In this document: positions 44,791-53,188 of the stretch, one piece after another
How the letters are laid out: every line of letters begins with the position of its first letter
How positions within the stretch are numbered: the stretch's first letter is position 1
DNA from: UBA10649 sp963793105
GTDB taxonomy: Bacteria; Actinomycetota; Actinomycetes; S36-B12
Reading direction: 5' to 3'
Assembly (NCBI GenBank): GCA_963793105.1
Contig: CAWBZB010000003.1
Coordinates: 248,001-312,000, forward strand
Length of the DNA: 64,000 nucleotides
The notes under the pieces: generated by a model
Seen by the model: the letters and a program-made list of their open reading frames with translations, nothing else
Told to the model about the DNA's origin: nothing
Databases searched by the model: none
Program-made: the position numbers and the translations under genes

Positions 44791-45846
44791 CTACTTGATG
44801 CGCTGGACGAGCTGACGCGCCTTGACCAGCACCTTGCCGGCCACCGGGACGTAGCCCAGCGACGCCGCGCGCGACGGTCCGCACTTGGCCAGCGTGTAGT
44901 CCCAGAACTGGCGAATGCCGAGCCCGTTCGGGCCCTTGCCGTCCGTGCGAGCCAGCGCGTAGCTGAAGATCGCGATCGGGTAGGCGCCGTTGGCCCTGAC
45001 CTTGTAGTTCAGGGAAACGAGGCCGTTGCTGCCGACGTTGGTCTGGTTGGCCAGGTTCCTGGCAGCCGAGGCCGACGACGGTGCGACGAACTGGCCGAGG
45101 GCGTTCTGGATGCGCGCCGAGGGGTAGCCCTTGGCATCGCCGAGGTCGACGTAGCCGATGGTGCCGTCCTTGGCGATGACATTGGCCAGCACGCCGGAGT
45201 TCCCCTTGCCCGCGACCGAGTTGGCCGGGGGCTTGCCGCCCGGGAAGGCGGTGCCCATGTCGTCCTGGACCTTGGAGAAGATCGTCGGCGCCCAGGAGTT
45301 CAGGTACTGCAGGAAGTTGTTCGTCGTGCCCGAGGCGTCCGAACGGTACGAGATGGTGATGGGCTTGTTCGGGAGAGCCGCACCAATGCGCGGGTTCTGG
45401 CTCTTGATCTCGGGGTGGTTCCACTTGGTGATCTTGCCTGCGAAGATCTTGGCGAGCGTCACCTGCTTGAGCTGGATGGACGATCCCAGGGTGCGGCCAG
45501 TCGCAGGGTTCTTCAGGTTGATGGGCGTGGTGATCGCCCCGCCGATCGCCGGGATGTACTCCCAGTCGAAGCTCGGCTCACCGGAGGAGTACTTGCTGTC
45601 CGACATGGCAGTGTCGAAGGTGCCCTTCGTGAAGTTGCCCTTGCCGGTGCCCGACCCCGTCGACGTGTAGGTCACGCTGAAGTTGTTCTGGGACGCGTTG
45701 AAGTCCGCAGCACACTGGGAGATGAAGACGTACGGGAACGACGCGCCCCCAGCCGCGATCTTCTCCTCGGCGTAGGCGGGTGCCCCCAGAGCGACGGTGG
45801 CAGCGGCCACGGCGCTGGAGACGATGATCGTGAGTGTGCGACGCAC
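44791..45846 (-). CDS. pstS: Phosphate ABC transporter substrate-binding protein
   Basis: A 351-residue PstS with a Sec signal peptide (about 1-26, no lipobox). It begins the mature part AEEKIAAGGASFPYVFISQCAADF, with STGSGTGKGNF and AMSDSKYSSGEPSFDW; the anion-binding segment SYRSDASGTTNNFLQYL is intact. GTG at 45846 follows AAAGGAG. It lies after pstB on the minus strand, with its own PHO box upstream, so pstS can be transcribed separately from pstCAB. Confidence 0.92.
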   Translation of the reverse strand: MRRTLTIIVSSAVAAATVALGAPAYAEEKIAAGGASFPYVFISQCAADFNASQNNFSVTYTSTGSGTGKGNFTKGTFDTAMSDSKYSSGEPSFDWEYIPAIGGAITTPINLKNPATGRTLGSSIQLKQVTLAKIFAGKITKWNHPEIKSQNPRIGAALPNKPITISYRSDASGTTNNFLQYLNSWAPTIFSKVQDDMGTAFPGGKPPANSVAGKGNSGVLANVIAKDGTIGYVDLGDAKGYPSARIQNALGQFVAPSSASAARNLANQTNVGSNGLVSLNYKVRANGAYPIAIFSYALARTDGKGPNGLGIRQFWDYTLAKCGPSRAASLGYVPVAGKVLVKARQLVQRIK

Positions 45847-45924
45847 AGGTTTCTCCTTTGGTTGGAACTACGACTCCCGCAACGTAGGCAGTCCGGTTGA
45901 CTCGTGGGTGCGCTCGCCGTGGAC

Positions 45925-45946
45925 GGAAGGCGACGGCAAGGTGAAC
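45925..45946 (-). promoter_or_regulatory. PHO box upstream of pstS
   Basis: Two 11-base direct-repeat units on the minus strand, GTTCACCTTGC (45936-45946) and CGTCGCCTTCC (45925-45935), resemble the PhoP-binding repeats of actinobacteria (GTTCAYYYRGC-like). They lie about 80-100 bases before the pstS start, in the 143-base gap after pstB. The second unit is degenerate. Confidence 0.6.
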
Positions 45947-45989
45947 ATCTGGAGCGCCTGCGTGGATCGGAGAGTTCTTGGTCGCGGCG

Positions 45990-46832
45990 CTATCCGAAAC
46001 GGCCGTTGACGTAGTCGAGAGTTCGCTGGTCCCGCGGGTTTCCGAAGATCTCTGTCGTCCGGCCCTGCTCGACGACGAACCCGGGCTGGTTCTCCGCCGC
46101 GAGGAAGAAGGCGGTGTTGTCGGACACGCGGACGGCCTGCTGCATGTTGTGCGTCACGATGATGATGGTGATGTCCTTCGACAGCTCCCTGATGGTCTCT
46201 TCGATCTTCAGGGTCGAGGCAGGGTCGAGAGCCGAACAGGGTTCGTCCATCAGGAGCACGTGCGGCTCCACTGCCAGGGCTCGGGCGATGACGAGCCGCT
46301 GGGCCTGGCCGCCGGACAGATCCCCGGCGGCCGCACCCAGGCGGTCCTTCACCTCCGTCCACAGGCCGGCCGACGTGAGCGTCTGCTCCACGATGTCGTC
46401 GTGGTTGCTGCGCTTCATGCCGGAGAGCTTGAGGCCGCTGAGCACGTTCCCGCGGATCGTCATGCTCGGGAACGGGTTCGGCTTCTGGAACACCATGCCG
46501 ATCTTCAGCCGGATCTGGACCGGATCGATGTCCCGGTCGTAGATGTCCTTGTTCTCGTAGAGAACCGAACCGGCCAGCGCCGCACCCGGAATCAGCTCGT
46601 GCAGGCGGTTGAGCGTGCGAATGAAGGTGGACTTGCCGCAGCCGGAGGGGCCGATGAGCGCCGTCACGGTCCGCTTGGGGAAGTCGATGTTGACGCCCTC
46701 CAGCACCTTTCGCTTGCCGAACCACACGCTGAGATCACGAGCGGCCATCTCCGTTTCAGTGCTCACGTCTCTCGCGACCTCGGCTTCCATGCTCGCAATG
46801 GTGTCGATGCTCTCGGACTCTGCAGTGGACAT
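45990..46832 (-). CDS. pstB: Phosphate ABC transporter ATP-binding protein
   Basis: A 280-residue ABC ATPase of the Pst system. Walker A is IGPSGCGKSTFIRTLNRL, the ABC signature LSGGQAQRLVIARAL, Walker B VLLMDEPCSALDPAS, and the H-loop IVTHNMQQAVRVSD. The start ATG 46832 gives an N-terminal extension of about 30 residues (MSTAESESIDTIASMEAEVA) before the conserved part. It follows pstA by 14 bases and energises PstA/PstC. Confidence 0.95.
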   Translation of the reverse strand: MSTAESESIDTIASMEAEVARDVSTETEMAARDLSVWFGKRKVLEGVNIDFPKRTVTALIGPSGCGKSTFIRTLNRLHELIPGAALAGSVLYENKDIYDRDIDPVQIRLKIGMVFQKPNPFPSMTIRGNVLSGLKLSGMKRSNHDDIVEQTLTSAGLWTEVKDRLGAAAGDLSGGQAQRLVIARALAVEPHVLLMDEPCSALDPASTLKIEETIRELSKDITIIIVTHNMQQAVRVSDNTAFFLAAENQPGFVVEQGRTTEIFGNPRDQRTLDYVNGRFG

Positions 46833-46846
46833 GGCGCCATCTCTCT

Positions 46847-47929
46847 CTACTTGCTGCTGAGCCGACCGCGGCCGAAGAGCCGGGCGGCTACGAACAGGAT
46901 GCTGACGAGGACGATCAGGACGAGGGCGGCCGCCCAGGCGCGTGCCACGGCGTCGGGATAGGGCAGCGCCACGTTGTTGAAGATGTAGGTGGGCACAGCG
47001 GCGATCGGGCCACCGAAGGGGTTCACGACAGTCGCGTCGGCATTCCCGGCGGCGAGCAGGAGTGGCGCGGTCTCCCCGATGACCCGGGCTATCCCCAGGA
47101 TGATGGCCGTGATGATCCCGGTTCGGGCCGCCGGAAGCACCACCTTGAAGACGGTCCGCGAACGCGTCGACCCGAGCGCGAGGGCCCCGGTGCGGAGCTC
47201 CTCCGGTACCAGCTTGAGAACTTCCTCGGCCGTGCGTGCGACCGTCGGAAGCATCAGGATCGCGTACGCGAGGCCACCGGCGAATGCCCCCTGCTCGATC
47301 GCGCCCGTCGCCACGATGATGGTCAGGATGAACAGACCTGCCACGACGGAGGGAACCCCCGACATCGCCTGCACGAAGAACCGGACGTAGGGAACGGCCC
47401 GGCCACGCACCTCGGTGATGTAGACGGCGGTGGCCACGCCGATGGGAACGGCGATCAGGGCCGAGATGGCGACGATGATGACGGTGCCGAGAAGGGCATG
47501 GCCGATGCCCCCGTACTCGAGCGGGGTGCTCGGGCTCACATAGACGTTGTTCTGGTACAGGAAGTGCGCACTCAGCGCCGCGTAGCCGCGCACGACCAGG
47601 GAGCCGAGCACAGACGTCAGGACGACCAGGCTGAAGATGGTCGCGCCGATGGCATTGACGATGATGATCGAGTCGAGCACACCCCGCTTGCCACGCGTGA
47701 CGAGTGCCGCGATGCCCGAGCAGGCGAGTTGCAGGGGCAGGTACACGACGGTCATCAGGAGAGCGCCCGGGATGTCCGAGGTGACGTACAGCGCAGCCAC
47801 GATCATGAGGGGCACGAGAGACGCGACCACCACCGAGAACGTGAACCGCAGGGGCTTGCGGCGCCACGGGTGCTGGATCTCCTGCCCCTGCAGGTCCGGT
47901 CGAGTCGAGGGATCGAAGGTGACGGTCAC
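46847..47929 (-). CDS. pstA: Phosphate ABC transporter permease PstA
   Basis: A 360-residue inner-membrane permease with about seven hydrophobic segments and the EAA loop in LVPEELRTGALALGSTRSRTVFKVVLPAARTGIITAIILGIARVIGETAPLL. It pairs with PstC. GTG at 47929 overlaps the pstC stop by 4 bases. A cytosolic N terminus of about 30 residues (TRPDLQGQEIQHPWRRKPLR) precedes the first membrane segment. Confidence 0.94.
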   Translation of the reverse strand: MTVTFDPSTRPDLQGQEIQHPWRRKPLRFTFSVVVASLVPLMIVAALYVTSDIPGALLMTVVYLPLQLACSGIAALVTRGKRGVLDSIIIVNAIGATIFSLVVLTSVLGSLVVRGYAALSAHFLYQNNVYVSPSTPLEYGGIGHALLGTVIIVAISALIAVPIGVATAVYITEVRGRAVPYVRFFVQAMSGVPSVVAGLFILTIIVATGAIEQGAFAGGLAYAILMLPTVARTAEEVLKLVPEELRTGALALGSTRSRTVFKVVLPAARTGIITAIILGIARVIGETAPLLLAAGNADATVVNPFGGPIAAVPTYIFNNVALPYPDAVARAWAAALVLIVLVSILFVAARLFGRGRLSSK

Positions 47930-48897
47930 TTCTGGAGCCTCCCGGTCCGCGCGACGATGACATTGGCGACCACGTTGACGATCAGCGTCATCACGAACAG
48001 GAAGAAGCCGGCGGCGAGGAGCAGGCTGAGCTCGAACTCGCCGGACACCTCGCCGAAGCGCGACACGATGAGCGTCGCGACGGAACCGCCGCCGGACTCG
48101 ATGATGTGGTACCAGTTCACCTCGAAGACGATCTTCAGCACGAAGAAGACGGCGATCGTCTCACCGAGCGCCCGGCCGAGGCCGAGCATGACTCCGCCCA
48201 CGATGCCGCCCCGCCCGTAGGGCAGCGCCACGAAGCGAAGCATCGTCCACAACGAGCACCCGAGCGACTCCGCCGCGTTGACGAGTTCGGGTGGAGTCCG
48301 GCTCAGCACCTCGCGAGTCACCGACGTGATGATGGGGATCATCATGATGGCCAGCACGAACCCCGCGATGAACGGCGTCCCGAGGAAGTTGCCGCTGGTG
48401 TTCTCGAAGATCGGGATCCAGCCGAGATACGTGTTGAGCAGTGCCTGCCACTCCTCAGCCGTGGGGTTGAGGATGTAGAACGCCCATAGGCCCAGGATCA
48501 CCGACGGGATCGCGGCCATGAGGTCCATCACATTCGTCAGGACCGTCGCGAGCCGCTTCGGGGCCAGGAACACCATGAAGATCGACAGGAGGATCGACAC
48601 GGGCACGGCGATCACGAGTCCGATCACCGACAGGAGCACCGACCCGTAGAGCATGCCCCAGATACCGGCAGTGGGCGGGTCGGTGTTGATGTCCCACCCA
48701 GTGGTGGTGATGAAGGAGATTCCCTGGGACTGGAACGCAGGAATCGTCTGCAGGCCCAGGAAGACGGCGATTCCGGCGAGCACGACAAGGGCCGTGAAGG
48801 CGGCCGCGGTGACGGCCCGATTGAACAGGCGGTCGCCGCGATGCGACGTGGCTGCCGCCTTGAGATCGCGGAAGGTCTCGGTCTCCGGGGACGCCAT
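47926..48897 (-). CDS. pstC: Phosphate ABC transporter permease PstC
   Basis: A 323-residue permease with about six membrane segments and the typical PstC motif GWDINTDPPTAGIWGMLYGSVLLS near the N terminus, and the EAA loop NAAESLGCSLWTMLRFVALPYGRGGIVGGVMLGLGRALGETIAVFFVL. First gene of pstCAB; its promoter region holds a PHO box at 48959-48980 and a TATACC -10 at 48919-48924. ATG 48897 start. Confidence 0.94.
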   Translation of the reverse strand: MASPETETFRDLKAAATSHRGDRLFNRAVTAAAFTALVVLAGIAVFLGLQTIPAFQSQGISFITTTGWDINTDPPTAGIWGMLYGSVLLSVIGLVIAVPVSILLSIFMVFLAPKRLATVLTNVMDLMAAIPSVILGLWAFYILNPTAEEWQALLNTYLGWIPIFENTSGNFLGTPFIAGFVLAIMMIPIITSVTREVLSRTPPELVNAAESLGCSLWTMLRFVALPYGRGGIVGGVMLGLGRALGETIAVFFVLKIVFEVNWYHIIESGGGSVATLIVSRFGEVSGEFELSLLLAAGFFLFVMTLIVNVVANVIVARTGRLQK

Positions 48898-48958
48898 TGC
48901 GCAACCGTGGAGACTGCGGGTATACGAGGACCCACGGTTCGCCCAACACCCGCTGGCG

Positions 48959-48980
48959 GCTGCGTGAACAGCCGATGAAC
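48959..48980 (-). promoter_or_regulatory. PHO box upstream of pstCAB
   Basis: Two adjacent 11-base direct repeats on the minus strand, GTTCATCGGCT (48970-48980) and GTTCACGCAGC (48959-48969), match the PhoP repeat pattern. About 35 bases downstream a TATACC -10 (48919-48924) precedes pstC by some 20 bases. Phosphate starvation control is the likely meaning. Confidence 0.72.
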
Positions 48981-48990
48981 GACCGCTGAC

Positions 48991-50172
48991 CTACTCGACC
49001 GGGCCGTGCCCTTCCATGTGCGGATGCATGGGCAGCGGCTCGGCGAGGACCTCCTCGGGAAGGAGCTCCGCCTCCACGTCATCCGCGTGGATCGTGTGCA
49101 GCATCGCCCAGATCGCCCAGATCGCAAACAGCAGCACGACGATGCCGACCGCGAGCCACGACGCCACGGTCGGGAGCTGGGTCAGCTTGTACATGATGAA
49201 TGCCACCGTGGCGGCCGCCGGGATCGTGACCGTCCAGGCCACCACCATCTCGCCGACGACCCTCCAGTTGGCCCCCTTGCCGGATGCGACTCCGCCGCCG
49301 ACGATGGAGGACGCGGCCGCGTGGGTGGTCGAGATCGGCATGCCGACTGCCGTGGCGCCGAAGATCGCCGTCGTGGCCCCGATGTTCGCTGCGGCCCCGG
49401 AATTCGCGTGCAGGGTGGTGATCTTCAGGCCCATGGTCTCGATGATCTTCCAGCCGCCCCACAGCGTGCCCAGCGCGATCGCGCCGTATGCGGCCAATGC
49501 GGCCCACTCGGGCACGACGATGGTCTCGCCGTCGGCTGCGAAGTCGGTGTAGCCGGCGCCGAGCAGCAGCGCGGCGATCACGCCCATCGTCTTCTGCGCG
49601 TCGTTCGCTCCGTGCCCGAACGAGACACCGGCGGCCGAGACGAGCTGGAGGCCCTTGAAGACCGGGTGGTCGTCGTGCCATTTGGAGATCTTCTGTATTC
49701 CGAAGACCACGTACATCGCTGCGAAGGCGATGGAGAAGGCCACGGCCGGCGAGAGCACGATGCCGATGGCGGCCTTCTCGACGCTCGACCAGTCGACTGC
49801 GTCGAATCCGCCCGCAGCGAGCCCCGCCCCGACGAGGCCGCCGATGATGGCGTGGCTGGAGGAGCTGGGCATGCCGATGCGCCACGTCGCGTAGTTCCAG
49901 GCAATGGCGGCGAACAGGGCTGCGAATGCCAGCGCCACTCCCCCGTACTCGCTCTTCACGGTCTTGGCCACGGTGTTCGCCACGGCAGTACCCACCACGA
50001 AGTATGCGGCGAAGTTGAAGAACGCCGAGAACGCCGGCGCCCACCGCGCTGGCAGCGCTCGGGTGGCCACCACCGTGGCCACGGAGTTGGCCGCGTCGTG
50101 GAAGCCGTTCGTGAAGTCGAACACGAGGGCAATGACAATGACTGCGATGACGCTGATCAACAGAACGTCCAT
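48991..50172 (-). CDS. pit: Low-affinity inorganic phosphate transporter (PiT family)
   Basis: A 393-residue PiT-type phosphate (metal-phosphate/H+) symporter with two copies of the family signature: FDFTNGFHDAANSVATVVATRAL near the start and VSFGHGANDAQKTMGVIAALLLG in the middle; about ten membrane segments. PISTTHAAASSIVGGGVA and MPSSSSHAIIGGLVGAGLA are the paired loop motifs. It is encoded directly upstream of pstCAB, with its own PHO boxes, so high- and low-affinity uptake share one phosphate-controlled region. ATG at 50172. Confidence 0.93.
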   Translation of the reverse strand: MDVLLISVIAVIVIALVFDFTNGFHDAANSVATVVATRALPARWAPAFSAFFNFAAYFVVGTAVANTVAKTVKSEYGGVALAFAALFAAIAWNYATWRIGMPSSSSHAIIGGLVGAGLAAGGFDAVDWSSVEKAAIGIVLSPAVAFSIAFAAMYVVFGIQKISKWHDDHPVFKGLQLVSAAGVSFGHGANDAQKTMGVIAALLLGAGYTDFAADGETIVVPEWAALAAYGAIALGTLWGGWKIIETMGLKITTLHANSGAAANIGATTAIFGATAVGMPISTTHAAASSIVGGGVASGKGANWRVVGEMVVAWTVTIPAAATVAFIMYKLTQLPTVASWLAVGIVVLLFAIWAIWAMLHTIHADDVEAELLPEEVLAEPLPMHPHMEGHGPVE

Positions 50173-50226
50173 GTCCGACGCCTCCCGTGTGGTGAAACTG
50201 CGGCCACGCTAGCCGAACCGTGATGA

Positions 50227-50248
50227 CGAAGATGGCTCGAAGGTGAAT
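50227..50248 (-). promoter_or_regulatory. Promoter-proximal PHO box of pit
   Basis: Adjacent 11-base units ATTCACCTTCG (50238-50248) and AGCCATCTTCG (50227-50237), followed by a degenerate third (50216-50226), lie directly before a TAGCGT -10-like hexamer (50206-50211) and about 55 bases before the pit ATG. The -35 position would be covered by PhoP. Confidence 0.5.
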
Positions 50249-50322
50249 GGAGGGTGGCCACCGGACGACAACGGGATGAGTCTGGGCCCAACAAGGGACG
50301 ATGGCGACCCAGTCGCCCCTAC

Positions 50323-50355
50323 GGCGGGCGAACGTACGGTGAACAGTGGGTGAAC
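50323..50355 (-). promoter_or_regulatory. Three-unit PHO box upstream of pit
   Basis: Three head-to-tail 11-base repeats on the minus strand, GTTCACCCACT (50345-50355), GTTCACCGTAC (50334-50344) and GTTCGCCCGCC (50323-50333), form the best PhoP site of the window, about 150 bases before pit. It lies just behind the stop of the thioredoxin-like gene. Confidence 0.75.
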
Positions 50356-50381
50356 GAGCCTCGTCCGACGTCAGGCGTTCG

Positions 50382-50693
50382 TCAGTCGGCTACGGCGGAC
50401 AGCGCGGCCACCAGCTGGGCCGTGGTCGGGGAGCCGCTGAGCCCCGCCGGCGTGGCGTAGACGCGGCACGAGAGCCCGACCTGCTCGGTCCCATGAGCGA
50501 AGGGGTCGACGCCGTTGATGCGTACTGACGGTGACCCGAGGAAGCCCCATTCCCGGGCCTGCTCAGCCGTCTCGACGCGGTGGCGTTCCACGTCGAGGTC
50601 CTCACGGCCGACCACCCGGAGCGCCTGCGCCAACCGCTCGTCGGTGACGGTCCAGCTGGGGCAGTCATCGAAGTACAGCAGCTCGACTCGCAC
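50382..50693 (-). CDS. Thioredoxin-like DF-family small protein
   Basis: A 103-residue protein beginning VRVELLYFDDCPSWTVTDERLAQAL, of the thioredoxin-like 'DF (seleno)protein' type found near mercury and arsenic genes. A lone Cys (DDCPSW, where relatives have CxxC or Sec) and Cys75 in LSCRVY are present; GSPSVRINGVDPF resembles the thioredoxin cis-Pro region. GTG at 50693 has GGGAGGAGG upstream. It follows acr3 on the same strand and may assist metal(loid) reduction. Function is not proven. Confidence 0.72.
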   Translation of the reverse strand: MRVELLYFDDCPSWTVTDERLAQALRVVGREDLDVERHRVETAEQAREWGFLGSPSVRINGVDPFAHGTEQVGLSCRVYATPAGLSGSPTTAQLVAALSAVAD

Positions 50694-50751
50694 GGGGCCT
50701 CCTCCCGTTCACCGTCCACTGTGCCACGCCAGTGGTGATTCAGGCAGCGCG

Positions 50752-51852
50752 TCAGCCCGAGGGCACGCCACTCACCGGAGTCCGTCCGAAGTACCGGCGC
50801 CGCAGCCACAGCGAGACATAGACGAGTCCGACCAGGGCGGGCACCTCGACGAGGGGACCGATCACGCCGGTCAGGGCCTGACCCGACGTGACTCCCCAGA
50901 CACCCACGCTCACGGCGATGGCCAGCTCGAAGTTGTTGCCGGCCGCGGTGAACGCCACGGTCGCGGTCTTCGGGTAGCCGAGGCGGGCCCGCATGCCGAG
51001 AAGGAACGAGACCCCCCACATGAGGGCGAAGTAGACGAGCAGGGGAATCGCGATCATGACGACCGATGCCGGATCGCTGAGGATCGCGTCTCCCTGCAGG
51101 GCGAACATGACCACGATCGTGAACAGCAGGCCGTACAGCGCGAACGGGCCGATCCGCGGCAGGAACCGCGTCTCGTACCATTCGCGGCCCTTGGTCCGCA
51201 GCCCGATCCGACGGGTCAGGTAGCCGGCCACCAGCGGGATCCCCAGGAAGATGAGGACCGCCTTCGTGATCTCCCAGGTGGAGAACTCCACATCCTGCGT
51301 GTCGAAGCCGAGCCACCCGGGAAGAATCGACAGGTAGAACGTGCCCAGCAGTGCATAGGCGAACACCTGGAACACCGAGTTGATGGCCACCAGCAAGGCG
51401 GCCGCCTCGCCGTCGCCGCAGGCCAGGTCATTCCAGATCAGGACCATGGCGATGCACCGGGCCAGGCCGATCACGATGAGGCCGGTCCTGAAGGCCGGTT
51501 CGTCGGCCAGGAAGACCCAGGCGAGGGTGAACATCAGGGCCGGACCGATCACCCAGTTGAGCAGCAGGGACAACCACAGCAGTCGACGGTCGCCGGTGAC
51601 GTGCCCCATCTCTTCGTAGCGCACCTTGGCCAGGACCGGGTACATCATCAGCAGCAGTCCCAGGGCGATCGGCAGCGACGTCTGCCCCACCTTCACGGTG
51701 TCCAGCGCCCCCTGGACGCCAGGCACGAACCGGCCGAGGAGGAGCCCGCCAGCCATCGCAGCGAGAATCCAGACCGGCAGGAACCGGTCGAGCATCGACA
51801 GCCGCTGAAGGACCGCCTCGTCCTCGCCGGTCGTCTGCCCCGGGATCGCCAC
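50752..51852 (-). CDS. arsB: Arsenite efflux permease, ACR3 family
   Basis: A 366-residue ACR3-type arsenite/H+ antiporter with about ten membrane segments. Typical segments: LPIALGLLLMMYPVLAKVRYEEMGHV, LARCIAMVLIWNDLACGDGEAAALLVAINSVFQV (conserved Cys in ARCIAMV and the NDLA region) and TVAFTAAGNNFELAIAVSVGVWG. It exports As(III) and perhaps Sb(III). GTG at 51852 lies two bases after the arsC stop. The cluster order arsI-arsC-acr3 runs from the arsR-facing promoter. Confidence 0.93.
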   Translation of the reverse strand: MAIPGQTTGEDEAVLQRLSMLDRFLPVWILAAMAGGLLLGRFVPGVQGALDTVKVGQTSLPIALGLLLMMYPVLAKVRYEEMGHVTGDRRLLWLSLLLNWVIGPALMFTLAWVFLADEPAFRTGLIVIGLARCIAMVLIWNDLACGDGEAAALLVAINSVFQVFAYALLGTFYLSILPGWLGFDTQDVEFSTWEITKAVLIFLGIPLVAGYLTRRIGLRTKGREWYETRFLPRIGPFALYGLLFTIVVMFALQGDAILSDPASVVMIAIPLLVYFALMWGVSFLLGMRARLGYPKTATVAFTAAGNNFELAIAVSVGVWGVTSGQALTGVIGPLVEVPALVGLVYVSLWLRRRYFGRTPVSGVPSG

Positions 51853-51854
51853 CG

Positions 51855-52265
51855 CTACCCCTGGGCCGGGGCGATGTCCGAGAGCAGATCCTCGATGCGC
51901 CGCCGGATCTCGTCACGGATCGGGCGAACCGAGTCGACCCCCTGGCCGGCGGGATCCTCGAGGACCCAGTCCTCGTAGCGCTTGCCGGGGAACACGGGGC
52001 AGACGTCCCCGCATCCCATCGTGATGACGACGTCGGACTCCTGGACGGCGTCGACGGTGAGTACCTTCGGCACCTCCGTCGAGATGTCGATGCCCTCCTC
52101 GGCCATCGCCTCCACCACGGCCGGATTGACCGTGTCGGCGGGAGCGGACCCCGCCGAGCGCACCTCGACGCGGTCACCCGCCAGGTGGGTGAGGTAGGCG
52201 GCCGCCATCTGGGAGCGGCCCGCGTTGTGGACGCAGACGAACAGGACGCTCGGCCGTGTCAGCAT
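51855..52265 (-). CDS. arsC: Arsenate reductase (low-molecular-weight phosphatase fold)
   Basis: A 136-residue ArsC that reduces arsenate to arsenite. P-loop VLFVCVHNAGRSQMAAAYL has nucleophile Cys11 (CX5R), with AGSAPADTVNPAVVEAMAEEGID and the redox pair Cys85/Cys89 in MGCGDVCPVFPGKRYEDW. The three-Cys layout fits the thioredoxin-coupled type. ATG at 52265 overlaps arsI by 7 bases. Product arsenite would leave through the neighbouring ACR3 pump. Confidence 0.92.
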   Translation of the reverse strand: MLTRPSVLFVCVHNAGRSQMAAAYLTHLAGDRVEVRSAGSAPADTVNPAVVEAMAEEGIDISTEVPKVLTVDAVQESDVVITMGCGDVCPVFPGKRYEDWVLEDPAGQGVDSVRPIRDEIRRRIEDLLSDIAPAQG

Positions 52266-52729
52266 GCCGACGCGCCAGTCGCAGCCGGGGTGCAGCAGGG
52301 CGCCTCCGCGGAGACGTCGGTGATATCGAGGACGCCCACGCCGCCCGGGTTGTCGTCCTTCACCGTGTACACCTCCCAGGGAGTCCCGGCCGGGTCGTGC
52401 ACCCAGACCTTGTCCTGCAGGGCGTAGCAGCAGGTGGTGTCGCGCTCGTCCACGGCGTCCATCCCCTCGGACCTCAGCCGATCGCTGTGCTGAGCCACCG
52501 ACGCCACGTCGTCGACCTCGACGCCGAGATGGTTGAGCGCGCCGGCCGTGCCGGTCCCGCGCTCCGCGTCAGCGACCTCGATGAGCACCAGTTTCATCGG
52601 CGGGTCGGCGATGGCGAAGTTGGCATAGCCGGGGCGACGCTTGTGCGGCTCTACCGCGAACAGCCGCGAGTAGAAGGCGACGGACGCTTCGAGATCGGAC
52701 ACATTGAGGGCCAGCTGCACGCGCGACAT
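52259..52729 (-). CDS. arsI: ArsI/CadI-family dioxygenase-fold metalloenzyme
   Basis: A 156-residue VOC-fold protein of the ArsI/CadI family: VQLALNVSDLEASVAFYSRLF, MKLVLIEV, LNHLGVEVDD (His ligand), and TTCCYALQDKVWVHDPAGTPWEVYTV. The vicinal Cys pair in TTCCYA is the organoarsenical-binding site of ArsI C-As lyases; further Cys occur near the C terminus (APCCTP, SAC). It may cleave methylarsenite or bind Cd/As. First gene of the ars operon, divergent from arsR by 69 bases. Confidence 0.88.
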   Translation of the reverse strand: MSRVQLALNVSDLEASVAFYSRLFAVEPHKRRPGYANFAIADPPMKLVLIEVADAERGTGTAGALNHLGVEVDDVASVAQHSDRLRSEGMDAVDERDTTCCYALQDKVWVHDPAGTPWEVYTVKDDNPGGVGVLDITDVSAEAPCCTPAATGASAC

Positions 52730-52790
52730 GGCACGCCTCCCGGGTTCGTGTATTGATAGATGATCGTCGATGGACTACCCTGCCGGATAG

Positions 52791-52806
52791 ATAGACACAT
52801 GTCAAT
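52791..52806. promoter_or_regulatory. Probable ArsR operator overlapping the arsR start
   Basis: ATAGACA-CA-TGTCAAT is an inverted repeat with 7-bp arms (one mismatch) that contains the arsR ATG (52799). A related AT-rich stretch, TTGATAGATGATCGTCGAT, lies at 52753-52771 in the divergent promoter region. ArsR family repressors bind such sites and leave on As(III) binding, so both arsR and arsI would be controlled. Confidence 0.5.
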
Positions 52807-53188
52807 GCAAGACCGCCCGCCGACCCCTGGAGGCACCGTGGCCGCGACCCGCGCTCCCGACCTGCCGCTCCTTGAACTCTCAGAGTGCTGCCCGACGGGG
52901 CTGTCGGCGCCGATGGACCGCGACACGGCCGAGCACCTGGCGAAGCTCCTGAAGGCGGTCGCCGATCCCGCGCGCCTGCAGCTCCTGGCCCTCATCAAGT
53001 CCAGTCCCGCGGGCGAGTCCTGCGTCTGCGACCTCACCGCGCCGCTCGACCTGTCCCAGCCGACGGTCAGCCACCACCTGCGGATCCTCACGGACGCCGG
53101 GCTGGTCTCGCGGGAGAGCCGCGGGACCTGGGCGTGGTACTCCGTCAACAGTGACCGGCTCGCCGAGCTGGCCGCCCTGCTCAAGTAG
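52799..53188 (+). CDS. arsR: Arsenic-responsive ArsR/SmtB repressor
   Basis: A 129-residue winged-helix repressor. The DNA-binding region is LLKAVADPARLQLLALI to LSQPTVSHHLRILTDAGLVSRESRGTWAWYSV. As(III)-binding cysteines are Cys30-Cys31 (SECCPTG) and Cys75/Cys77 (ESCVCDL), a mix of the E. coli-type CVCDL motif and the Corynebacterium N-terminal CC pair. ATG 52799 is preferred over the upstream ATG at 52760 because it lies at the operator and matches family length; no clear ribosome site exists. Confidence 0.9.
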   Translation: MSMQDRPPTPGGTVAATRAPDLPLLELSECCPTGLSAPMDRDTAEHLAKLLKAVADPARLQLLALIKSSPAGESCVCDLTAPLDLSQPTVSHHLRILTDAGLVSRESRGTWAWYSVNSDRLAELAALLK

